This document shows positions 1 through 12,125 of a stretch of 64,000 bases of DNA, piece after piece. The translations under genes were made by a program, and so were the position numbers. The stretch is from positions 4,164,569 through 4,228,568 of the forward strand of contig NW_004454195.1 of assembly GCF_000283155.1 (NCBI RefSeq), in the 5' to 3' direction. The notes beneath the pieces are model-generated. The model was given only the letters and a program-made list of their open reading frames with translations. It ran no database searches and was not told the DNA's origin. Each line of letters begins with the position of its first letter. The stretch's first letter is position 1. This stretch comes from Ceratotherium simum simum (taxonomy: Eukaryota; Chordata; Mammalia; Perissodactyla; Rhinocerotidae).

Positions 1-2240
1 CCCACTGATCTTCACTCATTTCCCTGGGGTTTTAAGTGTGTGTGGCAGGCTACAGAAAGGTCTGATATGCTTGGGCTCTTTGGCTTTTCTGGATTCCTCT
101 TGGCAGTCACACTCGGCCTCAATTGGGAAGGAAAAAAGCAAAAGGGAGGTGCAGTCTTTAACAGGGATAGAGATGTGACTTCCCAGCCTAAGGAGAACGT
201 GTCCTGCCCTGTCAGGATGTGGAAATCGCTTTTGAAGTAGAGCCCAGGCCTCCGGAGTGCAGACCATCCACCAGCTATTGTTCCAGTGTAGTCTTCCACT
301 CAACACGATAGAGACAATGACAAAGGAATTCATTCACTGACTATTGAATGCTCACCTACACAGGTCCTGGGAGCAGAGAAAATGGACCCTGGAAAGGCAT
401 GTGTCCTCAGAGCAGAAGAAAATGTTCCAAGGGATATCTTATTTTTCCCTCTTAAGTGAACAGAATACAGAATATGAATTTGGTAACTTAATTTATGAAA
501 TTGTCCATGTGTAACTTAAAAGAAAAACATGGATCTAGTTTTGTTACCACCCTAGCCACTCCCCAGATCTAACCCTAAAGCTGCTTTTGTAACCACTGTT
601 GACAGAATCTCTCACCAGGGTGATGGAGATAACAGTAGGTTATTCATCTCTAGTTTTAAAAAGGAGAAAAATTAAGAGCAGAGAGACTGGATCATTTCTA
701 CTGTAACCATGTCAATTAAGGAAGCCTTTACTGGCCAATATACTTATACTCTCTGGAATGTATTAAAAAACCAAAATCCCGTCCAGTTCAATCCCAGAAG
801 GAAAACATGCAGAAAACAGCAGTATTCAGCAATGGGCATTGAAAGTATTTTCAAGTCTGGGCAGAATTCTAGAAATTACTAAATTAGCCAATGATGTTAT
901 ATTGAACAGAACTCTCATCCTTAATGTAATTACATTAAAACTCCTGAAGACTTCTTCCCTCAAAATGCTTTCCTCTGATCAAAGGAGGTTAGGGTGAGAA
1001 GAAAGTATGTATGGATGGGGCTAGAAGACCAGAAGAAAGGGAGAAAAAAGGGATCACTAAAACCATATCCATATCCACAATCTAGCAGTTCATTTTGCAA
1101 AATGGTAGATCATTCATATGCTTTTCTTTTACTCATGAAACTAAATTCACTCATTATCCAATACTACTTTGTTTATTAGAGCTATTGAATTATAACAATT
1201 TAAATCATAAAATGAATTATATTACAAAATGCGGATTTTTATTGCACACCAAGGATGTATTTTCTCAAGTGAATTTTTCTGGCATAAATACAAAGTTGAT
1301 CATAATACCTCCAAAGCGTCTTCCAGTTTCCCTGAATCAGAACATTGTGAACAGTGTAATCAACTGTACCTGTGTGTGTGCGTACACATGTATTTATTTT
1401 TTACCTCATGTTCTTATAAAGTTTTGGCATCATACTCTTTTATCTCACACAGTCATGTTTGGGACACCCAAACATGCTTAGTTTACTAAGCAAAGTTAGT
1501 AGTCAGAATTAAGTTACTTAACTATAACAACCACTGTCAGGGAAATTTTTTTTAAGAACATATTTTTCTGAATAAATATGATGAACACTACATTTTTGTG
1601 AGTCCTCTTTGAGAATATAAATAAACAATCAGCCGATACCTGTCACTTACAATCCTCCTGTAATTTGTGGAATCTGTGATTTGCAACAGGAAAATCATTC
1701 ATTTCCCTAATGATCATGGAGAAGTCTGCTGAATTTTAAATAATGTAATTGAAGAGACAGTAAGTCAAAACATATAAAACACCCTTCATACTTATCTTAG
1801 CCATCTGCAAAGTTTCTTATAGGCACAAACTATTTAACATCATGGCAGGCAGTTTTATGAGTTTCCCAGGAATTTTAAGTTACTTAAATATGAGCATTTT
1901 GCTGTCTTGATATAAAACTCCAAATTAGCAAATTTAAGGTACAAACAGAGAAATCTGACATAGCATGCTTTCCAGCATGGCTCATAAAAAGGCTGAGAGA
2001 AGTGGTGATACAGCACGTAGGTAGTGATCAAAGAGACGTATTTCAATGGCATAGCAGAAAAATCAAATTTCCTGAGGAAAATAAATATGAAAATGCCATA
2101 GAAACAAATGGCAGAAAACCTTACATTCCATTATGTCATAGTAGGCAGCTTAGTTTTTCCCTACTCCTCCAATATGATTAAAGCCTGATGCGAAAAACAT
2201 CTACATTTAATTTAAATCTTTCAAACTAACCAGAAAAAGT
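1..2240. other. Single-copy DNA, no gene recognised
   Basis: I see no exon, RNA gene or clear repeat here. Short open frames occur on both strands but carry no domain, no codon pattern and no splice context. Bases 330-380 (attcattcactgactattg, then a gcactgtgctagg-like phrase) may be a scrap of an old mammalian repeat. An 18-base perfect palindrome lies at 921-938. Confidence 0.5.
921..938. other. 18-base perfect palindrome with TAATTA core
   Basis: The bases TTAATGTAATTACATTAA equal their own reverse complement. The core TAATTA is the typical homeodomain recognition word, so the site could bind a homeodomain dimer. In AT-rich DNA it may equally be chance. Confidence 0.5.
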
Positions 2241-2268
2241 AAAAAAACACACACACACACACACACAC
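2241..2268. repeat. (AC)n microsatellite
   Basis: A short A run is followed by about eleven AC units, then acaaacaag. It is a simple sequence repeat, likely length-polymorphic. Confidence 0.9.
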
Positions 2269-2439
2269 AAACAAGTCAAAGTAAGCAGCAGCCCAATTTT
2301 ACCCATTTCCTTCACAGGTAAACTAAGCTGGTTATGATGTTCAGTTTTCTAGCTGTGAGACGCTAATTATTCCTCTCCTTCCAATGCTCCAGGCTTTTGA
2401 GGCCTCTCATCCCCTACACCCTCCCTGCTTACCTTCACC

Positions 2440-2720
2440 CACCCAATCCTCCTATTCCTACATTTAGTTCAACTATCTGCTGAAGACCACAGGAGGAATT
2501 ACTTCCTCCCTCCTTTGTGCCCTTACAGAACTTCCCATTTTTGCTAACGAAGCACTTCTCAAACTGCATTGTGACTAGCTGAGTACACCACCGCTTCTCC
2601 CACCAGAATCCAAATGCTTTGAGAACAGATTCAGCGTCTCATCTATCTTTGGTCCCCAGGGTCTAGCAGAGGGTCTGGCATATAGTAGGTGTTTAATAAA
2701 CATCCGTTGAATTAAGTGAG
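2440..2720 (+). mobile_element. L2 LINE 3' end
   Basis: The 3' part reads ccccagggtctagcagaggg, then ggcatatagtaggtgtttaa, then taaacatccgttgaatt. This is the well-known end of L2 (CAGCACCTAGCACAGTGCC..., AATAAATGTTTGTTGAATGA). The upstream CT-rich part resembles the body of L2 more weakly. It is an old mammal-wide LINE fragment with no coding capacity. Confidence 0.75.
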
Positions 2721-2796
2721 TCAGAGAACAAAGAAGCATTTAATTATCCCAAAGACTAAAAGAAAAAAGGATCAAGTCAGAAGAACCTAGCTTCAT

Positions 2797-2990
2797 TTTT
2801 TTTTTTTTTGGTGAGGAAGATGCTCCCTGAGGTAACATCTGTGCCAATCTTCCTCTATTTTGTAAGTAGGATGCCTCCATAGCATGGCTGATGAGTGGAG
2901 TAGGTCCGCACCTGGGATCCCAACTCGTGAACCTGGGCTGCCAAAGCAGAGATAAGGGAACTTGAACCACTAGTCCACGGAGCCAGCCCC
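2797..2990 (-). mobile_element. ERE SINE
   Basis: Read on the minus strand, it starts ggggctggctccgtgg, continues through gtggttcaagttccc and the GGTTCACGAG / GGATCCCAGG box B area, and ends gcacagatgttacctcaggg before an A tail (poly-T at 2796-2809). It is flanked by a near-identical duplication (tagcttcat at 2788-2796, tagcttgcat at 2991-3000), so it is a complete retroposed insertion. EREs are tRNA-derived, non-coding and mobilised by L1. Confidence 0.9.
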
Positions 2991-3585
2991 TAGCTTGCAT
3001 ATTTTGACACTCCAATCATTACACTTAAAAGGATTCTAAAGACAAGGTGTTTTTAAATATTAAGGAAAATATATTCCCAAACAGAAAAAGATAAACAATT
3101 CCATGTAATTTATCACAAGGACAGTGGACATTATAAATTATAGCTATGAAACTCTAGGCCTTTGAAACCTATGTGGTATTTTCTTTAATTCTACTCTTTC
3201 ATCTTTCATGAGATTTGTTTTTCCATCATTGAGTGGTTCAAGTTGAAGACCAAGATAATGCAGGGACATCTATGTGCAATGACACAAACTGCCCCAGTGT
3301 CTCCAAACATTCGGGGTCCCTATGCCCAGCTAAAACTTTGACTTTCTGGAAGGGTGTCCAGAGCGCGTTTCCTAACCATTCCAAATGACTTAATCCTCTC
3401 CCACCCTCTAACTATGCCTTGAGTTATACTTTACAACTAACTACTGTCCTAAAAAGTGTGCACTACTTATAATTAATGAAAAAATATGATAGGCTTGGAA
3501 ATACACATACATGCAACGATTGCCTAAGTCAATTGAGGCCAAGTCAAGGTACTCAGGGAGCCACAGTCACTAACTCAACAGGCTA

Positions 3586-3830
3586 AGGCAGCATTGTAGA
3601 GCGGCTGTGGAGCCCGAGGACCTGGATTTGTACCCACACTAGCTTTGGAAACTTGGCAAGGTCCCAATATGAATCCTGTTGTGCCTCAGCCCCTTTACCT
3701 ATAAATGAAAAAACCAATGGTACCTACCCTACAGGAGCATTGTGCAGAGCAAAAAAGTTAACAGAGATAAAGCAAACAGACACATATGTGGCACACGTTA
3801 AGCATTAAATAACAGAGTTATTGCTATATG
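3586..3830 (+). mobile_element. MIR SINE
   Basis: Phrases in order match MIR: a tRNA-like head with gcggctgtggagcccgagga, the core aacttggcaaggtcccaata, tgcctcagcccctttaccta, and the tail cacacgttaagcattaaata. It is diverged, as expected for a mammal-wide element, and has no coding function. Confidence 0.75.
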
Positions 3831-4144
3831 GTCATCTTCATATGATCTTGTCTTTTAGATGATTACTTCAGTAGAACACTACATAAGATGACAAAATGCT
3901 CCCCCTGAGCAAGTCTCTGCCATAAAGTCACTGCCATTTTGAGCATATGGTATATACAGCAGTATAAAAAAACATGATCCTAAAATATTACTATTTTAGG
4001 GCATCTATAGGGCATGAAATCTGAAGGTTTTGAAGGAAATACAATTGTAGTATTGGTTTTACTACAAACCATGTGATGGCACAAAAAACATCTTGTTGAG
4101 TCACATACAACAGAGAAAATAAGGAAAAGACTACGAGGCTCACT

Positions 4145-4300
4145 AGCAATATGTTCTGGGCCAGGTCACTTGCCTCTCTGAGCCTGCTTCCTTACCTGTC
4201 CAATGAGATTAGTCATTGTCACAATCATCTTCACCATAGCTAATGCTCCTGATAAAATTTAAGTAACATATATGAAAGCATCTAGTACACAGATGATCCA
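4145..4300 (+). mobile_element. MIR SINE fragment
   Basis: The core reads ggccaggtcacttgcctctc, then tgagcctgcttccttacctg and aatgagattagt, matching the central and 3' part of MIR. The 5' tRNA-like part is missing. Confidence 0.65.
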
Positions 4301-5237
4301 TGCAATCTTTACATTTTTATTCCTCCCAATTTCTATCTAAATCTGTGAACCTGCTGTGATTCACACATCAGTTTTCCAAGACTCTTGTTACTTTCTCTCC
4401 TTTTCACATTGGATCAGGCCTGAAAGAAAAAAAAAATACTAAAGAAAATAAAACAACTTGTTTTCCTGAAAAACCCAATCAAACATTCCTAATGAATGAG
4501 TTCCCTATTTCCTTCAGTCAAGAATATCTGTTGCAGTAAGTATATGAGGGGACTAAGAAAGGGTGAAAGGAGACCACAAAACTACTCAAAGAAAGCTGAC
4601 TATGCAATATCCAATGTTAGTATCAAGTTAGTTGTAAAGAGAATAAACAGTGACCTCTTTACCCTGAGTTTGGACTTAGTAGACAAAGGGAAATAAAAGA
4701 ATAATACAATGCTCATTTTTCACTTTGAAAACAGATGGTGAACAGTATCTGAGAACAATGAATTGTATATCCTCCTAGATATTTCTGCAGGATTAGATAA
4801 GACCAAAAAACTTTAATACTGAGTGTATAAGTAATCCAATATAAATCAGATTTTATGTTCTCTCTCCTCTTCAGCACTGAGCAACATATAAAATTAAAGA
4901 TTGGACATAAACATCAAAAAGATTTTTGTATAGCCTTTTTTTTCAATTAACTTTTAAATAGCTTATTTGTGTCCCAAATCTATTATAAAAATTAGCTTTG
5001 TTTGTGGCCAAAGTGTTTTGATATTAGATAACAGGAAAGGAATTTACCACCTAAATAGATGAAAGAGAGTATCTCTTAATACTATCCTTAAAAATGTCCT
5101 ATCTTCATATACTACAAATCCAAATTAGCCACAATAAGTAGCTCAAGGAATAAATCTAAATTTCTGACCCTACATGATATTTACTTACATGGTATCAGAA
5201 ATGAAAACAAAAGTCTATATATATTTTTGTTTGTTTG
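4301..5237. other. AT-rich single-copy DNA
   Basis: No repeat family, exon or RNA gene recognised. A 66-codon frame at 4496-4696 has no recognisable domain and is probably chance. Confidence 0.45.
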
Positions 5238-5325
5238 TTTTAGCTTTTAGAAGACTAAGATTCAGAGGGGTGACGTGATTTGACGAAGTTCACACAGCTA
5301 ATAAACGCAGTGTGGCCCCTCCCCA
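5238..5325 (-). mobile_element. MIR SINE fragment
   Basis: The words gaagactaagattcagaggg, gacgaagttcacacagctaa and taaacgcagtgtggcccc are a diverged reverse complement of the MIR core (GAAACTGAGGCACAGAGAGG..., TTGCCCAAGGTCACACAGCT). Confidence 0.6.
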
Positions 5326-5437
5326 TCAAACTATGCCTCCTCCGAGAATATACATTCGCAAAGGAGTCTTGTGGAAGCCACTATTAGAAATGCAGATTGG
5401 AGTCAACTAGTGGTGGTCCTCGTGTGTTTGCTTTTTA

Positions 5438-5647
5438 CAGTCATGTACCACATAACGATGTTTTGGTCAATGACGGACCACACGTACGACAGTGGTCCCA
5501 TAAGATTAGTACCATACAGCCTAAGTGTGTAGTACGCTGTACCATCTAGGTTTGTGTAAATACACTCTGTGATGTTTGCACAACGACGAAATCGCCTAAC
5601 GATGTATTTCTCAGAATGTATCCCTGTCATTAAGCGACGCATGACTG
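5438..5647. mobile_element. MER2-type (TcMar-Tigger) DNA transposon, internally deleted
   Basis: The element begins CAGTCATGTACCACATAACG and ends with the inverted complement CGACGCATGACTG. A TA target duplication lies on each side (5436-5437 and 5648-5649). The internal words tcaatgacggaccacacgta, tggtcccataagattagtac and caacgacgaaatcgcctaac are characteristic of MER2, a non-autonomous relative of Tigger. At 210 bp it has lost part of the usual middle. It carries no transposase; the frame crossing it on the minus strand is meaningless. Confidence 0.85.
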
Positions 5648-5997
5648 TATTCAATAGGTGCAAGGAGCCACTGAAACTGTTTATTAGGAAAATGACATGT
5701 CAAAGAGGAACAGAAATGTTACCTATTACAGGCAGATAAAATTCAAGAAAAGAATTGAAACATTTCTCCCTGTAACAATGCTTTCTGGTCAGATGCTGAC
5801 CTCTTTGATCAACAGATTCAGATACATTGTTCAATGAAAAGTTGGTCAAAAAGTCACTCTTTCCAACTTTCCAAAGTTTCTAGGATATATATTTATCATC
5901 ATTATCTCCTATATCCAGACTCTCCCTCTGTGAAAATTATTGTGAAAATCTAAGGTCAGTTTTTATGAAATCCACTAAATGCATTAAAAAAAAATGA
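5648..5997. other. Spacer between MER2 element and L1
   Basis: AT-rich sequence with no recognised feature. Confidence 0.45.
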
Positions 5998-7668
5998 AAT
6001 AACCCAGAATAGCCAACAATATTGAAGGAGAAGAACAATGTAGGAAGACTAACACTACCCAACTTCAAGACTTACTAGAAAGCTACAGTAATCAAGATAG
6101 TGGGGTATTGGCAAAAGAATAGACAAATAGATCAATGGAATAGAATAGAGAGCCCAGAACTAGATCCACTATAATCTTTGACAAAGAGGCAAGGCAATAC
6201 AATGGAGCAAAGACGGGTTTTTCAACAAATGGTGCTGGAGCAACTGGACATCCACATGCAAAAGAAATGAATCTAGACACAGACCTCACACCCTTCACAA
6301 AAATTATCTCAAAATGGAATACAGACCTAAATGTAAAATTACACACAAAACTACACAACTCCCAGAAGATAACATAGGAGAAAATCTAGATGGACTTGGT
6401 TTGACAATGACTTTTTAGATACAACACCAGAGGCACAATATATGAAAGAAATAATTGATAGGCTGGACTTCATTAAAATTAATTTCTGCTCTGCAAAAGA
6501 CACTGTCAAGAGAATGAGAAGACAAGTCACAGAATGGAAGTATTTCCAAAAGACATATCTGATAAAGAATTTTGTATATACAAAATATACCAAAAAAATC
6601 CTTAAAACTGAACAATAAGAAAACAAACAACCCAATTAAAAAACGAGCCAAAGACCTTAACAGACACCTCATCATAAAAGATATACAAATGGCAAATAAG
6701 TATGTGAAAAAATGCTCCTCATCATATGTCCTCAGGGAAATGCACATTAAAATAACAATGAGATACCACTACACACCCATTAGAACTGCCCAAATTCAGA
6801 ACACTGAGAACACCAAATGCAGGCAAGGATGTGGAGCAACGGAAACTCTCAACCATTGCTGATGGGAATGCAAAATGGTATAGTCACTTTGGAAGACTGT
6901 CTTCCAAAGTACTCCAAAGTGTGTCTTCCAACATTCTCTTACCACATAGCAATCATGCTCCTTGGTATTGACCTAAAGGGGTTGATAACTTATGTCTACA
7001 CAAAAACCTGCACATGTATATTTAGAGAAGTTTTATTCCTAATTGTCAAAACCTGGAAGCAACCAAGATGTCCTTCAGTAGGTGAATGGATAAAGAAACT
7101 ATGGTACATCCAGACAATGGACTACTATTCAGCACTAAAAAGAAATGAGCTATCAAGCCATGAAAAAGACATGGAGGAACATTAAATGCCTAATACTAAG
7201 TGAAAGAGGCCAATCTGAAAAGGCTAAATACTATATAGTTCCAACTCTGACATTCTGGAACAGGCAACACTATGGAGACAGTAAAAAGATTAGTGGCTGC
7301 CTGGGTTTGGGAAGGTGGGGAGGGATAAAGAGGTGGAGCACAGGGGATTTACAGGGCAGTGAAAATACTCTGTGTGATATCAGGATGATGAATACACGAA
7401 TACACGTCATCATACATTTGTCTAAACCCATAAAAAGTACAACACCAAGAACGAACCCTAATGTAAACTATGGACTTCGGGTGATAACGATGTGTCGATG
7501 TAGGCTCATCAATTCTAACAAACGCAGCACTTTGCTGTGGGATGTTGATAATGGGGGAGGCTATGCATGTGCGGCAGCAGGTGGTATATGAGAAATTTCT
7601 GCATCTTCCTCTCAATTTTGCTATGAACCTAAAACTACTCTAAAAAATAAAGTCGATTTCAAAAAAAG
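5998..7668 (+). mobile_element. Old L1 LINE, 5'-truncated (ORF2 end plus 3' UTR)
   Basis: From about 6000 to 7100 the sequence follows the end of L1 ORF2: tcttcaagact-like tracts, ggtattggcaaaagaataga, caaatggtgctggagcaact, and the C-terminal stretch around tggtacatccagacaatgga. It is riddled with stops and frameshifts. The 3' UTR follows, including gggtgataacgatgtgtcga and gttgataatgggggaggcta, and ends with a tail near 7650-7668. This 3' UTR matches the one at 56329-57340, so both copies belong to the same old L1M-type subfamily. It is inactive. A peculiar inverted segment at 6887-6930 is described in the findings. Confidence 0.9.
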
Positions 7669-8998
7669 GAGTGAGAACTAAAGAAGAATGAAACATAGTC
7701 ATACGCATATTTGTAATTTTAATCTTCTTGGAAAAAATGTATAGCATTCCTTATCCTCTTAGATATAGTTCATACAAAATATATTCATGGACAAGCAAGC
7801 TCCATGAGATCCTCTACAGAAACAAACTATTTCAGGTGGAGGACAATAATGAAGGGTAAAATAAAAATGAGTAAAAACACTTCCAGTTCCTCGACACAAC
7901 CACTCATTTAAAGGGTATAATTGTATTCATAAGGAGAGAATTGAAACAGCTTTTAAAAAGTACTCACTGACTGTGAGCCCTGGTTATGATATCAAAATAA
8001 GTGCTATCCCTTGACAAGTGTAAAATAACTCAGGCTTATGCCAATTTGGAATATAAAAAGATAACCTAGAACACCATCAGGGGAGATGAATGCCTAGTTA
8101 GCAATCCAGATCAGATAAAAAGAAAAGAAAAAGCTCCCACATGATGTTATATATAAACCAATATAAAAATGATTTAATTCAGAGAGAGGGTTTATGTTGG
8201 AGAGGAATACAAGGTTATAATCAGCTTTTATTCAGTTGGTTCAATATCAATGCAAAGCTCATGCCTTAAATGGCTCCATGAATGGTTCATCAGGAGCCAA
8301 CTACAAGTCTACAAATATGTTTATGTAAAAACAAGAACAAGGACAGGCTAGTTCATTGTTCATACATCTTTCTGAGGAACAGGCTTTCATATAAAGCTTT
8401 CTAAGTGAACACATCTACCTTCCAACTATAGTTTTGTTGGCTTTCATAAGCACTCGGGCGTTTTTTGTACATTTCTCCTGCAAAGAATCCATAAACTACT
8501 GACAGAGGTCTATGTTAAAGAGAACCATCTGAACACTGGCTAAGGTTGAGACTCAGTCTTTAGCAGGTCCATTAAAATTCTCCTGTCTTCAGAGAATACC
8601 TAAATAAATTCTGATCTGATGATTCCATTTTCAAAGCCTCCAAAAAGAGTGATTCCAAAAGCAGTATCTAGTCTTGAACTCAGCTTAGCAGATTTTTTTA
8701 GTTACATAAAGTCTCCTTTCCAAAAACCCAAAAAATGGCATGACACCAAGTCTTATTTACTTCAGTTTCTTCAGTTACTTTTATGAGATAACCAGCCTTG
8801 ACCACCTTCCCCCACTGGGTGGGGCAGACTAGTCAGAGTCACAGAAAACTATACTCTATCTCCAAAGTGCTTTGAGTGTGGAATATGTTAACACAAATTA
8901 CCAATCTTGAGTAGCATGATAGTCTTCAGGTAACATAAAATACAAATATTGTTAATTCTTAATAAAACAACTATGGGACTTAAAAAACAGAAAATCAT
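7669..8998. other. Single-copy DNA
   Basis: No repeat, exon or RNA gene recognised. Composition is AT-rich throughout. Confidence 0.45.
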
Positions 8999-9218
8999 GG
9001 GGGCCAGCCTGGTGGCGCAAGTGGTTAAGTGCGCGTGCTCTGCTGCGGCGGCCAGGGGTTCGCTGGTTCGGATCCTGAGTGCGCACCGACGCACCGCTTG
9101 TTAGGCCATGCTGTGGCGGCGTCCCATATAAAGTGGAGGAAGATGGGCATGGATGTTAGCCCAGGGAGGATTGGCAGATGTTAGCTCAGGGCTGATCTTC
9201 CTCACACACACACAAAAA
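8999..9218 (+). mobile_element. ERE SINE, low divergence
   Basis: It keeps the whole ERE order: gggccagcctggtggcgcaa, gtggttaagtgcgcgtgctc, the box B region ggttcggatcc, gcaccgacgcaccgcttg, ccatgctgtggcggcgtccc, then gaagatgggcatggatgtta and an A-rich tail. It is bounded by a 14-base duplication with one mismatch (8985-8998 and 9219-9232). It still has many CpGs, so it is one of the younger insertions here. Confidence 0.93.
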
Positions 9219-10404
9219 AAACAGAGAATCATAATGATGAGAGAAGTCTTGATAATTCAGTCTAGAATCTTATTTCATAAATTGAAATATGAAATCATTT
9301 TATATTTGGATATAAAGTCCATGAATATTAAGTTACTCTACCATCTTTACAATTCTAGTTAGTGGCAAAACCAAGACTAGATCTCCAACCTTGACTGATT
9401 ATTTCTTTTTATTATGTCACTAGAATAAATTTTTATATTACGTCTACCATTTTTAATCAGATCACCAATTCACTCCTTTCTCATTGTTGGATGTTGATAA
9501 CTTGTGTTCAGAATTCATCAAAGGTCCTGGTAGCACAGAGTGTGTGCTCAGGACTGGACCAGGGACAAGCTCTAGGAGAGCTGAGGGTACTGGCTGTTGC
9601 AATGGAGTGTGGCGCCTGAAGGGAGATGGCACACGCACTGTGCCACCAACACACACACTGAAAAGGAGACTCTCAAATACTGGTCTGGACCAAAACCAGT
9701 TGAGAAAGCAATGAAATGCTCATCCCACTTTTCAATAAAGAAAAGGAAAAAAAAAAAAGTTAGGCAACACTATGAGAAAAGAGTTACTCCTGCTAGATTA
9801 GAAAAAGGCAAGGAAGATGAAAGGTAGAGATAGATTTTCTTGACCCCAGGTCCAGGTAGAGCTAGGTAGAACAGAAACTTGGAGCAGAGATATTGCAAAA
9901 GCCCTGAGCTCTCAGGCTCAAGGAAACCGTCACTGACCCATTTCTTCCTCCAGAGTTCTAAATTTTGTTCCCTAGGCTATCAATGTAAAAAAGGCCAGTA
10001 CTGGGAAGAAACAAATTCTCAGCTCCCACAACTTACGAAGATTGAAACTGGTGACAGAGGATTCCCAGAAAGGATAAAGAAAAGCTCACTTATTTAGCCT
10101 CCCAGCTCAGAACTAGGTAAAGATCCTCAACTGACCATCATGGATGGGAGGGGTGAATAAGAAGGATATGGATACAGATCTTGCTTTTATTGATTTTTGC
10201 CTTACCAACAGCAGCTCTTTGGCCTGGGGCAATTATCGTTGATGGAGGTCAAAGAAAATTGTTAGTTTACACTCCACTCCTGATAATTTAGGGTGAATGA
10301 TATAAAATACTAACTCAGACTTTTGGTTGTGTGCCCCTCCTCCTCCCCTCTATTAGGTGAGACAAAGAGAGATATAGAGAGTATCCAATAGATTACAAAC
10401 TGTC
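9219..10404. other. Single-copy DNA
   Basis: No gene recognised. AATAAA at 9734-9739 is followed about seven bases later by an A-rich tract (9746-9758), which could be the end of an old retroposed transcript. No parent gene and no target duplication can be seen. Confidence 0.4.
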
Positions 10405-10600
10405 ACACATATCATATCTCATCTAATAGAACTACCACAAAAAACAAGTATTGTATATATCTGCATTTGACAAATGATGAAAGGAGTACTCAGAGAAGTT
10501 ACAAAAATTTCCCAGTGCTCACTAGGTAATTGGAAGAGGTTGGTTTCTAATCCAGAATTCCTGATTCCAAGTACCCCAAACCATGGGGACTCACTGAAGG
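10405..10600 (-). mobile_element. MIR SINE
   Basis: Reverse-complement MIR order is visible: catatctcatctaatagaac, gacaaatgatgaaaggagta, ctcagagaagttacaaaaat, ctcactaggtaattggaaga, then ccagaattcctgattccaag. Confidence 0.65.
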
Positions 10601-11620
10601 TATTACCTTATCTCTCACTCTTCTATCCTTTACATTTAAAGAGCTGAGCAGAAGAGGTTTTTGAAGGTTGGGTTTGAAGGGAAATTTATAGATTTCAATT
10701 CTCTGTGCTCTTTCTACACCCAAATTATTACTGATAATGTATAATTGGCTTTATATTATCTCTTGGGTCTTTGGAGGGAAAAATAATCTAATTTTTAGAA
10801 ATAAAACAAAATATGGACTTAACTTTACATTGGAGGTGGGGGGTAGAGGCTAATAGTCTTATCTACATTTGTTCTAGAATCAAGAGTGCCAAATCACTGG
10901 AAAAGTGAATCCTGTCTTCCAGTCAAATCAATGAAGCCTTGTATGTTAATCTTTATACAAGGGATACAAAGAGAACATATACCAGAGCATCTTATGGATG
11001 TCGGGAAAAGACACCACCTGTTCGTTGAAAGCTAATATTTTTGGTTCCACCCTGGCTTTGGGGAAATTAATGTAAATCTTTTTGAAGGAAGGGTTACTAA
11101 TCCAAAATAGTAATATTCTTTCTCCTCCCAAGAAAAACAATCTGCAGATAATTGGGATTTGAAAAGAATGGTATAACTTTCTAAATCTTGTGCCATTGTG
11201 AACATGTGATAATTAGCATTCACTGTTAAAATCATGAAGCAATCCCTTTGCTGTGTTATTTACAAGGCCTGGCTCCCTATTTTCAGATTAAAATGAAGAC
11301 TGCGAGACTGAACTTCAACCACGTCTGAACGTCTGTGGGCTGTTTTCCCCACAACCAACAACCTTACCTAAACTCCCAGCTTTTAAACTGCTAAAACCAT
11401 GAAAACATTAATAATGACCCTTCTTCATTAAACCTCAACTTCCCCTCCCACTTGTACTTTGACCAATTTACTCACTTCAAAGCAAGCAACAGCATCCTGT
11501 TCAGTTACTCAGTAGGACCTCTGTATCTTCACCCAACACCTTCAACCAAAAGAAAACCAAAAGCCACAAAAAACTTCATGATCTCCACATTCCTCCTAAT
11601 CCAGTGATGGCAATTATGTA
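10601..11620. other. Single-copy DNA
   Basis: No repeat family or exon recognised. Two overlapping short minus frames at 10946-11235 lack any domain. Confidence 0.45.
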
Positions 11621-11623
11621 ACC

Positions 11624-11651
11624 TCTTTTTTTCTTTTTTTTTTTTTTTTTG
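11624..11651. repeat. Poly-T tract
   Basis: A T run broken by single C and G bases. It may be the A tail of a lost minus-strand retroposon, but no body is recognisable next to it. Confidence 0.7.
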
Positions 11652-11737
11652 CTTTTATTTCTTATTTTTTCAGTTGCCATGGGAAAGACTATGTTTGGGC
11701 AGCTCCATCTGCAAGGGGTAATTAAGGGCCTTCCAAA

Positions 11738-11755
11738 AACACACACACACACACC
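11738..11755. repeat. Short (AC)n run
   Basis: About seven to eight AC units in otherwise single-copy sequence. Confidence 0.75.
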
Positions 11756-11889
11756 TGCAATGCTGTAAGGAAAGTGTATACATAATTAAATAATTTTTCA
11801 GAGGCCAAGGAAGTGTTAACCATACAATGCACCACTGGCAGAAATAAACAAGGGCAGCTGTTTATTGCCAATTAAAACTCAGCATTTTC

Positions 11890-12125
11890 AGCTGAAGTAT
11901 TAATAGCAATTAATATTTCCTCATAATTTAATATTTGTCAGGCACCATGGTCTAAGTACTTTACATGGATCAGCCCCATAAATATAAATTTATAATTCCA
12001 ATTCTACAGAAAACAAATGGAGTTAAGAGAGGCTGAGTAAGTCACACAGGGCTAATTAGTAGGGGAGCCAGCATTAGAACCCAGAGCCAACAATCTTGCT
12101 GTACTTGCTGTCGCTCCTGGTGCCT
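11890..12125 (-). mobile_element. MIR SINE
   Basis: Reverse MIR landmarks in order: gtcaggcaccatggtctaag, tactttacatggatcagccc, agagaggctgagtaagtcac, acagggctaattagtagggg, then agcattagaacccagagcca. Confidence 0.75.

Noticed and set aside
5403..5663. 86-codon minus-strand frame
   Set aside because: It spans the MER2-type element from end to end and flanks; it is transposon DNA without a transposase.
6572..7591. Three overlapping plus-strand frames of 96-148 codons
   Set aside because: They are broken pieces of the L1 ORF2 end and its 3' UTR, not separate genes.
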